Positions 39,555-47,016 of a DNA stretch of 56,615 nt are shown here, piece after piece. The notes beneath the pieces were generated by a model. The model was not told where the DNA came from and did not search any database. It worked only from the letters and a program-made list of their open reading frames with translations. The stretch covers positions 1 through 56,615 of the forward strand of contig JAMOUQ010000007.1 of the NCBI GenBank assembly GCA_027068085.1, given 5' to 3'. A program made the position numbers and the translations under genes. The number at the start of each line of letters is the position of its first letter. Within the stretch, counting starts at the first letter, position 1. This DNA is from Desulfobacteraceae bacterium. GTDB lineage: Bacteria; Desulfobacterota; Desulfobacteria; Desulfobacterales; Desulfosarcinaceae.

Positions 39555-42179
39555 ATGAATTATCCGGTTTGGGAATTATACTTTGCCGGCGGTGGGCTGC
39601 TGATAGCCTTCATCGCCGTGGTCCACGTCTATGTCTCTCATTTTGCCGTCGGCGGCGGGCTCTTCCTGGTGCTCAGCGAGATCAAGGCCTACCGTGAAGC
39701 CTCGGCGCCCATCCTGGAGTACACCAGGAGACACGCCAAGTTCTTCCTGCTGCTGACCATGGTCTTCGGCGGGCTGACCGGGGTGGGGATCTGGTTTACC
39801 ATCGCCCTGCTCAACCCGGCCGCCACCTCGGATCTGATCCATACTTTCGTTTTCGGCTGGGCCACCGAGTGGGTGTGCTTTCTGGGCGAGATCGTGGCCC
39901 TTTTCATATACTACTACACCTTCGGCAAGATGCGGCCCCGCCAGCACCTGAAGATCGGCTGGCTGTACTTCATGTTCGCCTGGCTGTCGCTTTTTCTGAT
40001 CAACGGAATCATCGATTTCATGCTCACGCCCGGACGCTGGCTGGAAGACGGCAATTTCTGGTCGGGCTTTTTCAATCCCACCATGTGGCCGGCCATGTTC
40101 TTCCGGACATCGCTTGCCTTCATGTTTTCCGGCATCTTCGGCATCCTGACGGCGGTTTTCATCAAGGATGACGCCACCCGCAGGATCATGGTCCGCTACT
40201 GCGGCCGCTGGGTGCTTTTCCCCTTTGTGGCCGTGCTGGTTTCCGGCTACTGGTACTTCAAGGCCCTGCCGGCCGAGATCCAGGAGATGATAACCCGCAG
40301 GTCGCCCGAACTGTGGGTCTATTTCAAGTGGTTCTGGATCGTTTCGGCGGCCATCTTCGTCATCGGGGTCCTGAAGGCCGCCTGGGCTCCCCAGCGCCTG
40401 GGAAAGGCCCTGGCCTTCGTCCTGCTGGCCATCGGCCTGATGTACATGGGCACCTTCGAGTTCATGCGCGAAGGCGGCCGGAGGCCTTACGTGATCTATA
40501 AGCACATTTTCACCAACAGCATGCGGGTGCGGCAGCAGGCCGAGGTAAACCGGCGCGGAATCCTGCAGACCGCCCGCTGGGTAAAAAACAGGCAGATAAC
40601 CGCCGCCAATCAGATGGAGGCCGGCCGGGAGATATTCCGTCTGGAGTGCATAAGCTGCCATTCGGTGGGCGGGGTGCTCAACGACATTCTGCCGGTGACC
40701 GCAAAGTTCAGCGTTTTCGGCATGGACAGCCAGCTGGACGGCATGGGCAAGATAAACCGTTACATGCCGCCCTTTTTCGGCACCCGCCAGGAACGCCTGG
40801 CCCTGGCAAACTACATCGTCCGGGGTCTGCACGGTAAAAAAGACGCCGACGAGCCCGTTGTAAGGACCGACCCCGGTCCGGTGGACGTGCCGGCCTTCGA
40901 TGCCGACAAGGACAGCTACGTGCTGCTGGCCTGGAACGATCTGGGCATGCACTGCATCTCCGACAGCGATCCATACTGGGTCCTGCTGCCGCCGGCAAAC
41001 GACCTGATGGCCCAGCTGATCAAAAGGGGTCCCAAGCCCGAGGTGGTTACCAGGGACGTTGTGATAGAATACCGGGTGGAGCCGGATTTTGAGAACCCGG
41101 CCTCCCATGTGGCCTTCTGGAATTATGCCCACGCCGTATTCGGCAAATCCCTCAAACAGAACATCGGGTTGTCGGGCAACGGTCTCAAGGGCGAGATGGA
41201 ATTCAACGCCGAGCGCAGGGTTTTCGAGGCCGACCTGATACCGGTGGTGCCTTATCCGGACTCGGGCGGTTTCAACCCCTATCCGATGTTCACCATCACG
41301 GCCCGGGACAAAAAGACCGGCAGGGTTCTGGCGACCACCAAGACAACCGCTCCCACCTCAACCGAGATGGGCTGCCGCAACTGCCACGGCGGCAAGTGGC
41401 GGGTTGCCGGGGTGGCCGGCTTCAGCGCCGAGACCGCCATGGACGTTTTGAAGATGCACGACAAGCACAACCGGACCGATCTTCTGGCAAGATCGCGCCG
41501 GGGAAAGCCGGTTCTTTGCCAGTCCTGCCATGCCGATCCCATCCTGGGAGCCAAGGGCGACGGCGTCCGGCTCAACCTGCCGGCGGCCATCCACGGCTGG
41601 CACGCCAACTACCTTTCCATGCGGGGCACCGAGGCCTGCTACAAGTGCCATCCGTCTTCACCCCGGGGGCCCACCAAATGCCTGCGGGGGATCCACTCCA
41701 AGACCATGGACTGCACTTCGTGCCACGGCACCCTGGAAGATCACGCCCTTTCCCTGCTCAAGGCCGAGGCGGCCGGAGGCAAGGCCGAGGCCCGTAGGCT
41801 GATGGCGCATCTGGTTCCCCGGAAGGTGGCCTCGGTCGGGGACGTAAAGGGCCGCAAGCCCTGGTTCAACGAGCCTGACTGCCTGGCCTGTCATCAGGGT
41901 TACGGCCCGGCGGCCAAAGGATCGTCTTCGTTCAACAGGTGGACGGCGGGCAGGGAAAAACTGTACCGCGAAAGCCACGGCCGTCACGGGTCCCTGATGT
42001 GCGAGGCCTGCCACGGAGCGCCCCATGCCATCTTTCCGGCCGCCAACCCGTACGGGTTCAACCGGGACAACATCGCCCCCATCCAGTACCAGCAAAAGGC
42101 CGCCAGCCTGGGCAAGGGCAATTGCCGGGTCTGTCACCTCAAAAAGCCGGGGCGCGGAGGGCACCACGACGGTATGTAA
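39555..42179 (+). CDS. CydA-like membrane protein fused to octaheme cytochrome c
   Basis: Residues 1-~310 form ~8 transmembrane helices with CydA features: His24 and His29 in VVHVYVSHFAVGGG, and EFMREGGRRPYVIY (~302-315), matching the GRQPW region. The b558-type His segment is replaced by MFFRTSLAFMFSG. From ~360 a monoheme cytochrome c domain (CISCH at 365-369, MPPFFG near 420), then a non-heme domain with AWNDLGMHCISDSD and VEYRVEPDF-like strands, then seven more motifs (CRNCH, CQSCH, CYKCH, CTSCH, CLACH, CEACH, CRVCH). In total 874 residues and eight heme-c sites, which must face the periplasm. It may link quinol or oxygen chemistry to a cytochrome c chain. Start ATG at 39555 with GGAGG upstream. 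Confidence 0.8.
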   Translation: MNYPVWELYFAGGGLLIAFIAVVHVYVSHFAVGGGLFLVLSEIKAYREASAPILEYTRRHAKFFLLLTMVFGGLTGVGIWFTIALLNPAATSDLIHTFVFGWATEWVCFLGEIVALFIYYYTFGKMRPRQHLKIGWLYFMFAWLSLFLINGIIDFMLTPGRWLEDGNFWSGFFNPTMWPAMFFRTSLAFMFSGIFGILTAVFIKDDATRRIMVRYCGRWVLFPFVAVLVSGYWYFKALPAEIQEMITRRSPELWVYFKWFWIVSAAIFVIGVLKAAWAPQRLGKALAFVLLAIGLMYMGTFEFMREGGRRPYVIYKHIFTNSMRVRQQAEVNRRGILQTARWVKNRQITAANQMEAGREIFRLECISCHSVGGVLNDILPVTAKFSVFGMDSQLDGMGKINRYMPPFFGTRQERLALANYIVRGLHGKKDADEPVVRTDPGPVDVPAFDADKDSYVLLAWNDLGMHCISDSDPYWVLLPPANDLMAQLIKRGPKPEVVTRDVVIEYRVEPDFENPASHVAFWNYAHAVFGKSLKQNIGLSGNGLKGEMEFNAERRVFEADLIPVVPYPDSGGFNPYPMFTITARDKKTGRVLATTKTTAPTSTEMGCRNCHGGKWRVAGVAGFSAETAMDVLKMHDKHNRTDLLARSRRGKPVLCQSCHADPILGAKGDGVRLNLPAAIHGWHANYLSMRGTEACYKCHPSSPRGPTKCLRGIHSKTMDCTSCHGTLEDHALSLLKAEAAGGKAEARRLMAHLVPRKVASVGDVKGRKPWFNEPDCLACHQGYGPAAKGSSSFNRWTAGREKLYRESHGRHGSLMCEACHGAPHAIFPAANPYGFNRDNIAPIQYQQKAASLGKGNCRVCHLKKPGRGGHHDGM

Positions 42180-42211
42180 GTTTGAGCAGGTTTGAAGATG
42201 TTTGAAGATTG

Positions 42212-42252
42212 AAAGGCCGGCCCGGACAAAGCATGTTGCCCGGGCCGGCCTT
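42212..42252. terminator. Bidirectional hairpin between converging genes
   Basis: AAGGCCGGCCCGG-type arm (42213-42225) pairs with CCGGGCCGGCCTT (42240-42252). A-rich and T-rich flanks are short, so termination strength is uncertain. Just upstream is a small GTTTGAAGAT-type tandem (42190-42210). Confidence 0.55.
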
Positions 42253-42310
42253 GACCGTCTCCGGATGCCGGCATCTTGTTCCTGAATTTCCCCACAGACC
42301 CCGATAGAGC

Positions 42311-43249
42311 TCAAAGGCCGGTTGCGGCCAGAAATTTTGTGATCATCCCGGCCGCCGCTTCTGTTTGGGCCGGTTCGAGCCACTTTATCTCCGGATCGGC
42401 CCGGAACCAGGTAAGCTGGCGCTTGGCATAGCGGCGGTGATCGCGCTTGATAAGATCGACGGTTTCCTGCCAGCGAAGGTCTCCGTCGATGTAGGCCGTC
42501 ATCCGGCGGTATCCCAGGGACTGCATGGCCTTGAGATGGGGGCCGAACCCGCCGCACAGCAGGCCTTCGACTTCTTCCAAAAGCCCCCGGGCGATCATCA
42601 GATCGACCCTTTTTTCGATCCGCCTGTAAAGCCTGGAACGCTCGATGTTCAGGCCTATCTTGACAGTATTGTATCGCTCTTGTCCGAAGCGGTGAGCCCT
42701 GTGATGATCCGAAAGGGGCACGCCGGTCAGTTCATAGACCTCCAGGGCCCTGATGATTCTGTAGGTATCGTTGGGATGCAGCCTGGCTGCGGTTTCAGGA
42801 TCAACGGCGGCAAGCTCTTTGTGGAGGGCCTGTGATCCGGCGGTTTCGGCCTTTGTGCGCAGTTTTTCCCTCAGTTCCGGATCGCCGGCTCCGGCCCGGA
42901 AAAGGCCCTTCAGCAGGGCCTTGATATAGAGACCTGTCCCGCCGACGACAAAGGGGACGATCCCCCGGCTGTGGAGCCGATCGATCACCGCGGCGGCCCG
43001 GCGGGCATAGGCGGCGGCGTCGAATTCCCGGTCCGGCTCGAGAAAATCGACAAGGTGGTGGGGGACCATTCGGCGCTCGGCGGCAGTCGGCTTGGCCGTG
43101 CCGATTTCAAGATGCCTGTAGATCTGCATCGAATCGGCTCCAACGATCTGGCCGTTGAATCGCCGCGCCAGTTCGATGGCGACCCCGGTCTTGCCGATAC
43201 CGGTCGGTCCGCAAATGACGATCAGGCGGGGGCGGGGCGGAGCTGACAT
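42311..43249 (-). CDS. miaA: tRNA dimethylallyltransferase
   Basis: The 312-residue protein has the P-loop VICGPTGIGKTGVAIELA, the conserved ADSMQIYRHLEIGTAKP, the FVVGGTGLYIKALLKGL segment and RYAKRQLTWFRADPEIKWLE at the C-terminal side. It transfers a dimethylallyl group to A37 of tRNAs reading UNN codons. Start ATG at 43247-43249. The ferritin-like gene lies 21 bases upstream in the same direction, so the two are probably co-transcribed. UGA decoding by Sec-tRNA is also UNN, but no special link can be claimed. Confidence 0.95.
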   Translation of the reverse strand: MSAPPRPRLIVICGPTGIGKTGVAIELARRFNGQIVGADSMQIYRHLEIGTAKPTAAERRMVPHHLVDFLEPDREFDAAAYARRAAAVIDRLHSRGIVPFVVGGTGLYIKALLKGLFRAGAGDPELREKLRTKAETAGSQALHKELAAVDPETAARLHPNDTYRIIRALEVYELTGVPLSDHHRAHRFGQERYNTVKIGLNIERSRLYRRIEKRVDLMIARGLLEEVEGLLCGGFGPHLKAMQSLGYRRMTAYIDGDLRWQETVDLIKRDHRRYAKRQLTWFRADPEIKWLEPAQTEAAAGMITKFLAATGL

Positions 43250-43270
43250 GTGGCGGTGCCCGGCCGTAAT

Positions 43271-43738
43271 TCAGTCTCCCATTTCGGCCATGAAATCGTC
43301 GTAAAGGCTTTCCAGGGCCAGCTTGTGCTTGGCCTCTTCCTGGCAAAGGATTTTGAAGACCTTGCGGGCCTGCTCGTCCTCGGCCTTGTCCAGCAGCTGA
43401 TTGTAGAGCTTGAGAGCCTTTTCTTCGCGCTTGGCGGCCAGCATCAGGATTTCGTTGTAAGGCATGCCGGGACGGTAATCGACCTCGTCGGTAAAGTCGC
43501 TGCGCTTGATGTCGGTTATCCACTCGAACTTGTAGTCCGCCAATTCGCGGCCGGCCTCACCGGCCTTGAAATCTTCCAGCAGCCGCTGGTGTTTGCGTTC
43601 CTGCTCGGCAAACTCCTCCAACATCTGGCGTTTTCCTGAAAACTTCTCTTCCCTGCTGAGGTTCGTGTAGAATTCGACGGCTTCTTTTTCCCTTTCGATG
43701 GCAAAATCGATGATTTCGCCGATGCTCTTGAAGTTCAT
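43271..43738 (-). CDS. Ferritin-like (rubrerythrin-type) diiron protein without rubredoxin domain
   Basis: This 155-residue four-helix protein has the paired diiron motifs: ExxxxEFY (REKEAVEFYTNL) and EFAEQERKHQRLL, then AAKREEKALKLYNQLL and CQEEAKHKLALESLYDDF. There is no CxxC rubredoxin tail. It should bind a diiron site and take part in peroxide or oxygen protection, or iron handling. Start ATG at 43736-43738 with GAAAGGAAG upstream. Cotranscription with miaA is likely. Confidence 0.88.
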   Translation of the reverse strand: MNFKSIGEIIDFAIEREKEAVEFYTNLSREEKFSGKRQMLEEFAEQERKHQRLLEDFKAGEAGRELADYKFEWITDIKRSDFTDEVDYRPGMPYNEILMLAAKREEKALKLYNQLLDKAEDEQARKVFKILCQEEAKHKLALESLYDDFMAEMGD

Positions 43739-44104
43739 GCATGCTTCCTTTCTGCGGTGTCCACCGCCGGGGAGAGTGTTCCGCAACCCGGCCAGAAATT
43801 CCCGCCGGGTTTTTCATGGCCTTTTTATGATAATAGTGACTTGGCGGTCCAAGTCAACCGGAAGCTGGCCGGCTGAAAGGCATCCGCGGAGCCAATAATT
43901 TCTTGAAATATGAGCATAATCTCATAAACTGCGGGGACAGTCTCTCAATGTTCGGCAGCAGGTGCCCGAATTTTATTGACAACTTGAATTACAGTCTATA
44001 GAGAGAAAATTTGGTTCGGCTTCAGCAAGCGTCAGATTACAATGCGCCGACATTCGGATTCAGTTGCGCATGACAATTTGTTTTACCCAGACAGGAGATT
44101 GACA
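43739..44104. other. Divergent intergenic region upstream of the Hdr locus
   Basis: 366 bases, with TTGACA at 43976-43981 and the AGGAG ribosome-binding site at ~44092. No gene found. Confidence 0.5.
43976..44002 (+). promoter_or_regulatory. Candidate promoter of the Sec-HdrA/Nuo/Flx operon
   Basis: TTGACA (43976-43981) and TATAGA (43997-44002) with a short 15-base spacer. Position fits a ~95-base leader to the ATG at 44105. Confidence 0.35.
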
Positions 44105-44488
44105 ATGGCAAATGAGGTAATCGGTTCTGTCATGATAGTGGGTGGCGGTATCGCCGGAATGCAGGCGGCCCTCGATCTGGCCAATTCCGGCTATTATGTT
44201 TACCTGGTTGAAAAATCACCTTCCATCGGAGGGGTAATGGCCCAGTTGGACAAGACCTTTCCCACCAACGACTGTGCCATGTGAATCATCTCTCCCGTAC
44301 TGGTCGAGGTCGGCCGGCATTTGAACATCGAGTTGATCACTTACTCGGACATCGAGGCGGTTGAGGGACAGCCCGGAAAATTCAGGGTCAAGGTGAGAAA
44401 ACGGGCCCGCAGCATCGACATGGATCTGTGCACCGGCTGTGGTGCCTGTGTCGAAAATTGTCCCGTGGTCCAGACCACCGTCGCTTGA
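44105..44488 (+). CDS. hdrA: Selenocysteine-containing N-terminal HdrA fragment
   Basis: Start ATG at 44105 with AGGAG upstream. The frame runs FAD loop [44 protein letters not shown], then an in-frame TGA at 44282-44284, then [22 protein letters not shown] and [22 protein letters not shown] to TGA at 44486-44488. HdrA proteins normally read DCAMCI at this point, so the first TGA is best read as selenocysteine 60 in a 127-residue product. Methanogen and deltaproteobacterial HdrA selenoproteins are known. A SECIS-like hairpin follows the TGA. The protein has the FAD-binding half of HdrA up to and including one CxxCxxCxxxCP motif and nothing more. The rest of HdrA is found in the fusion gene at 47017. 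It is first in the Nuo/Hdr/Flx operon. Confidence 0.82.
44295..44313 (+). promoter_or_regulatory. SECIS-like hairpin for the HdrA selenocysteine codon
   Basis: CCG (44295-44297) pairs with CGG (44311-44313) and ACU (44299-44301) with GGU (44308-44310), leaving a bulged U at 44298 and a GGUCGA loop beginning 18 bases after the UGA. Bulged U plus GGU-containing apical loop at that distance are the SelB-recognised features of the E. coli fdhF element. Confidence 0.6.
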
Positions 44489-44579
44489 TCGGTTTCCCAT
44501 CGATACAATTCGGATCAGTTGGCACCGCCAACCGCAAATTATTTATATAATCTGTTAGTAATTTTGGGAGAAATGGCAA

Positions 44580-45077
44580 ATGAACGAGGCATCTGAGATC
44601 CAAACCCGGCAGGATCCAGAGATTGATTTCAGGCAGCTGGATGACATCATCGAGGGGCAGTTCGGCAATGACAAGGAAAACCTGATCATGATCCTGCAGG
44701 CCATTCAGAAACAGTACAATTACCTGCCCAAGCCCGCCCTGACCTACCTGGCGGCCAAAATCAAGGTGCCGGTCAGCAAGATTTACGGCGTGGCCACCTT
44801 TTACGCCACCTTCAGCCTGGAGCCCCGGGGCCGCAACATCGTTTCGATCTGTCTGGGTACTGCCTGTCATGTCCGCGGCGGTGACAGGGTGCGTGAGCGG
44901 ATATGCGAAACCCTCAATATTACCGACGGCCAGACCACGCCCGACGGCAGGTTCACCCTGGAGACCGTCCGCTGCATCGGATGTTGCTCGCTGGGGCCGG
45001 TGGTGAAGATCAACGATGACATGTACGGCCGGATCGGCTCTGACGAAGTAGAAAAGGTGTTGAATCAATACGAATAA
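44580..45077 (+). CDS. NuoE/HydC-like [2Fe-2S] subunit
   Basis: The 165-residue thioredoxin-fold protein has the four cluster ligands in CLGTACHVRGG and CIGCCSLGP, and the N-terminal helical bundle (ILQAIQKQYNYLPKPALTYLAAKIKVPVSKIYGVATFYATF) of NuoE. It forms, with the NuoF-like subunit that follows after 22 bases, the NADH-oxidising module of complex I, electron-bifurcating hydrogenases and formate dehydrogenases. Start ATG at 44580 with GGGAG upstream. No hydrogenase or formate dehydrogenase catalytic subunit is encoded nearby. Confidence 0.92.
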   Translation: MNEASEIQTRQDPEIDFRQLDDIIEGQFGNDKENLIMILQAIQKQYNYLPKPALTYLAAKIKVPVSKIYGVATFYATFSLEPRGRNIVSICLGTACHVRGGDRVRERICETLNITDGQTTPDGRFTLETVRCIGCCSLGPVVKINDDMYGRIGSDEVEKVLNQYE

Positions 45078-45099
45078 TCGCAAGAGCGAGGCATAGACA

Positions 45100-47001
45100 A
45101 TGAAAATCGAGTCTATCCAGGACTTGGAAAAGATCAAGCAGCAGTACTCTTCAGGATTGTACAATCCCGGTGTCGTCAAAGTTAACGTGGGCATGGCCTC
45201 CTGCGGAATTGCGGCCGGCGCCCAGGCCGCCTACGACAAGGCCGCCGCAGCTTTCGAGGGCGATAAGGACGTCCTGATTTGTCAGACAGGCTGCATCGGT
45301 TTCTGCGAGGCGGAACCCCTGGTGGAAATCTTTGCCGATGGCAAACCAAGGGTCATGTACAAAAATATCACCGAGGACAGGATCCTGGATGCCATTGAAG
45401 ACTACCGCAACGGTGTTTCCCGGAAAAAGTGGATCCTGGGCCAGTTACGTGATCCCCGGTGCCTGCTGGAAGACGATGTCGACAATCCGGTGGACAAGGT
45501 GGAGCCGTACGAGGATATCCCCTTTCTGGAAGAGGTGCCTTTTTACAAGAACCAGGTGAAGGTCGCCCTGCGCAACTGCGGCTACATCGACCCGGATTGC
45601 ATCGAGCAGTACATCGCCCGCAAGGGATATTTCGCCTTCCTGGATGCCCTCAAAAACAAGGAGCCCGGTCAGATAATAGATATAGTCAAGGCTTCCGGTC
45701 TGAGGGGCAGGGGCGGAGGCGGTTTCCCCACCGGCATCAAGTGGGCCACCTGCGCCAAGCACGAAGGCGAGCGTTACATCATCTGCAATGCGGACGAAGG
45801 TGATCCCGGTGCCTACATGGACCGCAGCATCCTCGAGGGCGACCCCCACAGCGTGCTGGAAGGCATGCTGATCGCGGCCTTTGCCATCGGGTCGCGCCAG
45901 GGGTTCATCTACGTGCGCAACGAATATCCGCTGGCCGTCAAGCGGCTCATGACTGCAATCAAGCAGGCCGAAAGCTGCGGGTTGCTCGGCGACGACATCG
46001 CCGGTACCGGTTTCTCTTTCAATATCAAGATTTCCACCGGCGCCGGCGCCTTCGTCTGCGGGGAATCCACCGCCCTGATGGCTTCCCTGGAAGGCCAGGT
46101 GGGACGGCCCCGGGCCAAGTATGTCCACACCGTGGAAAAGGGCTTCCGCAACAGTCCTTCCAACCTGAACAACGTGGAAACCTACGCCAACGTGCCGCCC
46201 ATCCTGCTCAAGGGGGCCGACTGGTATTCCGGCCTGGGCACCGAGCACAGCAAGGGGACCAAGGTGTTCTCCCTGGTGGGCAAGGTGAAAAATACCGGCC
46301 TGGTGGAAGTGCCCATGGGAATATCGCTGAAAGAGATAGTCTTCAGTATCGGCGGCGGGGTTCCCAAAAAGAAGAAGTTCAAGGCCGTCCAGACCGGCGG
46401 CCCTTCCGGCGGCTGTATCCCGGAAAAGTACATGGATCTGCCGGTGGACTACCAGAGGCTGGCCGAAGTGGGATCCATCATGGGCTCCGGCGGCATGATC
46501 GTCATGGACCAGGACACCTGCATGGTGGACGTGGCCCGTTACTTCCTCGATTTTCTAAAGGAGGAATCATGCGGCCAGTGCAATCCCTGCCGGGAAGGTA
46601 TCAAACAGATGCTGGACATCCTGACCCGCATCTGCCAGGGAGAGGGACAGGAAGGCGATATCGAGCTGCTGGAAGAACTCGGCTCGATGGTCCAGAAGTT
46701 TTCCCTCTGCGGCCTGGGGACCTCGGCTCCCAACCCGGTCCTCACCACCATTCTCTACTTCAGGCAGGAGTACGAGTCCCACATCCGGGACAAGAAGTGT
46801 CCCGCCGGAGTGTGCAAGAAACTGTTCCATTACGAGATCGACAGCGAAGCCTGTACCGGCTGCCATGTGTGCGCCCGCAAGTGCCCCCAGGAGGCCATCA
46901 GCGGGGAGAAGAAAAAACCGCATGTCATCGACCAGGAAAAATGTATAAAATGCGGTATTTGCTATGATGCCTGCAAATTCAATGCGATTGCCATTCGATA
47001 A
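45100..47001 (+). CDS. NuoF/HydB-like FMN- and NAD(H)-binding subunit
   Basis: The 633-residue protein has three parts: an N-terminal thioredoxin-like [2Fe-2S] domain (NVGMASCGIAAGA...CQTGCIGFCEAEPLVEI), the NuoF core with FMN/NADH loop GLRGRGGGGFPTGIKW and CNADEGDPGAYMDRSILEGDPH plus the [4Fe-4S] site ESCGQCNPCREG, and a C-terminal two-[4Fe-4S] ferredoxin domain (CTGCHVCARKCP and CIKCGICYDACK). This is the HydB architecture of confurcating hydrogenases rather than plain NuoF. Its role is to take electrons from NADH (or give them to NAD+) and pass them to HdrA via the fused NuoG-like head encoded next, 15 bases downstream. Confidence 0.93.
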   Translation: MKIESIQDLEKIKQQYSSGLYNPGVVKVNVGMASCGIAAGAQAAYDKAAAAFEGDKDVLICQTGCIGFCEAEPLVEIFADGKPRVMYKNITEDRILDAIEDYRNGVSRKKWILGQLRDPRCLLEDDVDNPVDKVEPYEDIPFLEEVPFYKNQVKVALRNCGYIDPDCIEQYIARKGYFAFLDALKNKEPGQIIDIVKASGLRGRGGGGFPTGIKWATCAKHEGERYIICNADEGDPGAYMDRSILEGDPHSVLEGMLIAAFAIGSRQGFIYVRNEYPLAVKRLMTAIKQAESCGLLGDDIAGTGFSFNIKISTGAGAFVCGESTALMASLEGQVGRPRAKYVHTVEKGFRNSPSNLNNVETYANVPPILLKGADWYSGLGTEHSKGTKVFSLVGKVKNTGLVEVPMGISLKEIVFSIGGGVPKKKKFKAVQTGGPSGGCIPEKYMDLPVDYQRLAEVGSIMGSGGMIVMDQDTCMVDVARYFLDFLKEESCGQCNPCREGIKQMLDILTRICQGEGQEGDIELLEELGSMVQKFSLCGLGTSAPNPVLTTILYFRQEYESHIRDKKCPAGVCKKLFHYEIDSEACTGCHVCARKCPQEAISGEKKKPHVIDQEKCIKCGICYDACKFNAIAIR

Positions 47002-47016
47002 GCACAGGGGATTGCG

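Noticed and set aside
44486-44488. Second in-frame TGA in the HdrA fragment as another selenocysteine
   Set aside because: The sequence after it has no HdrA similarity, lacks a good SECIS-like hairpin and soon meets another stop, so it is taken as the true stop.
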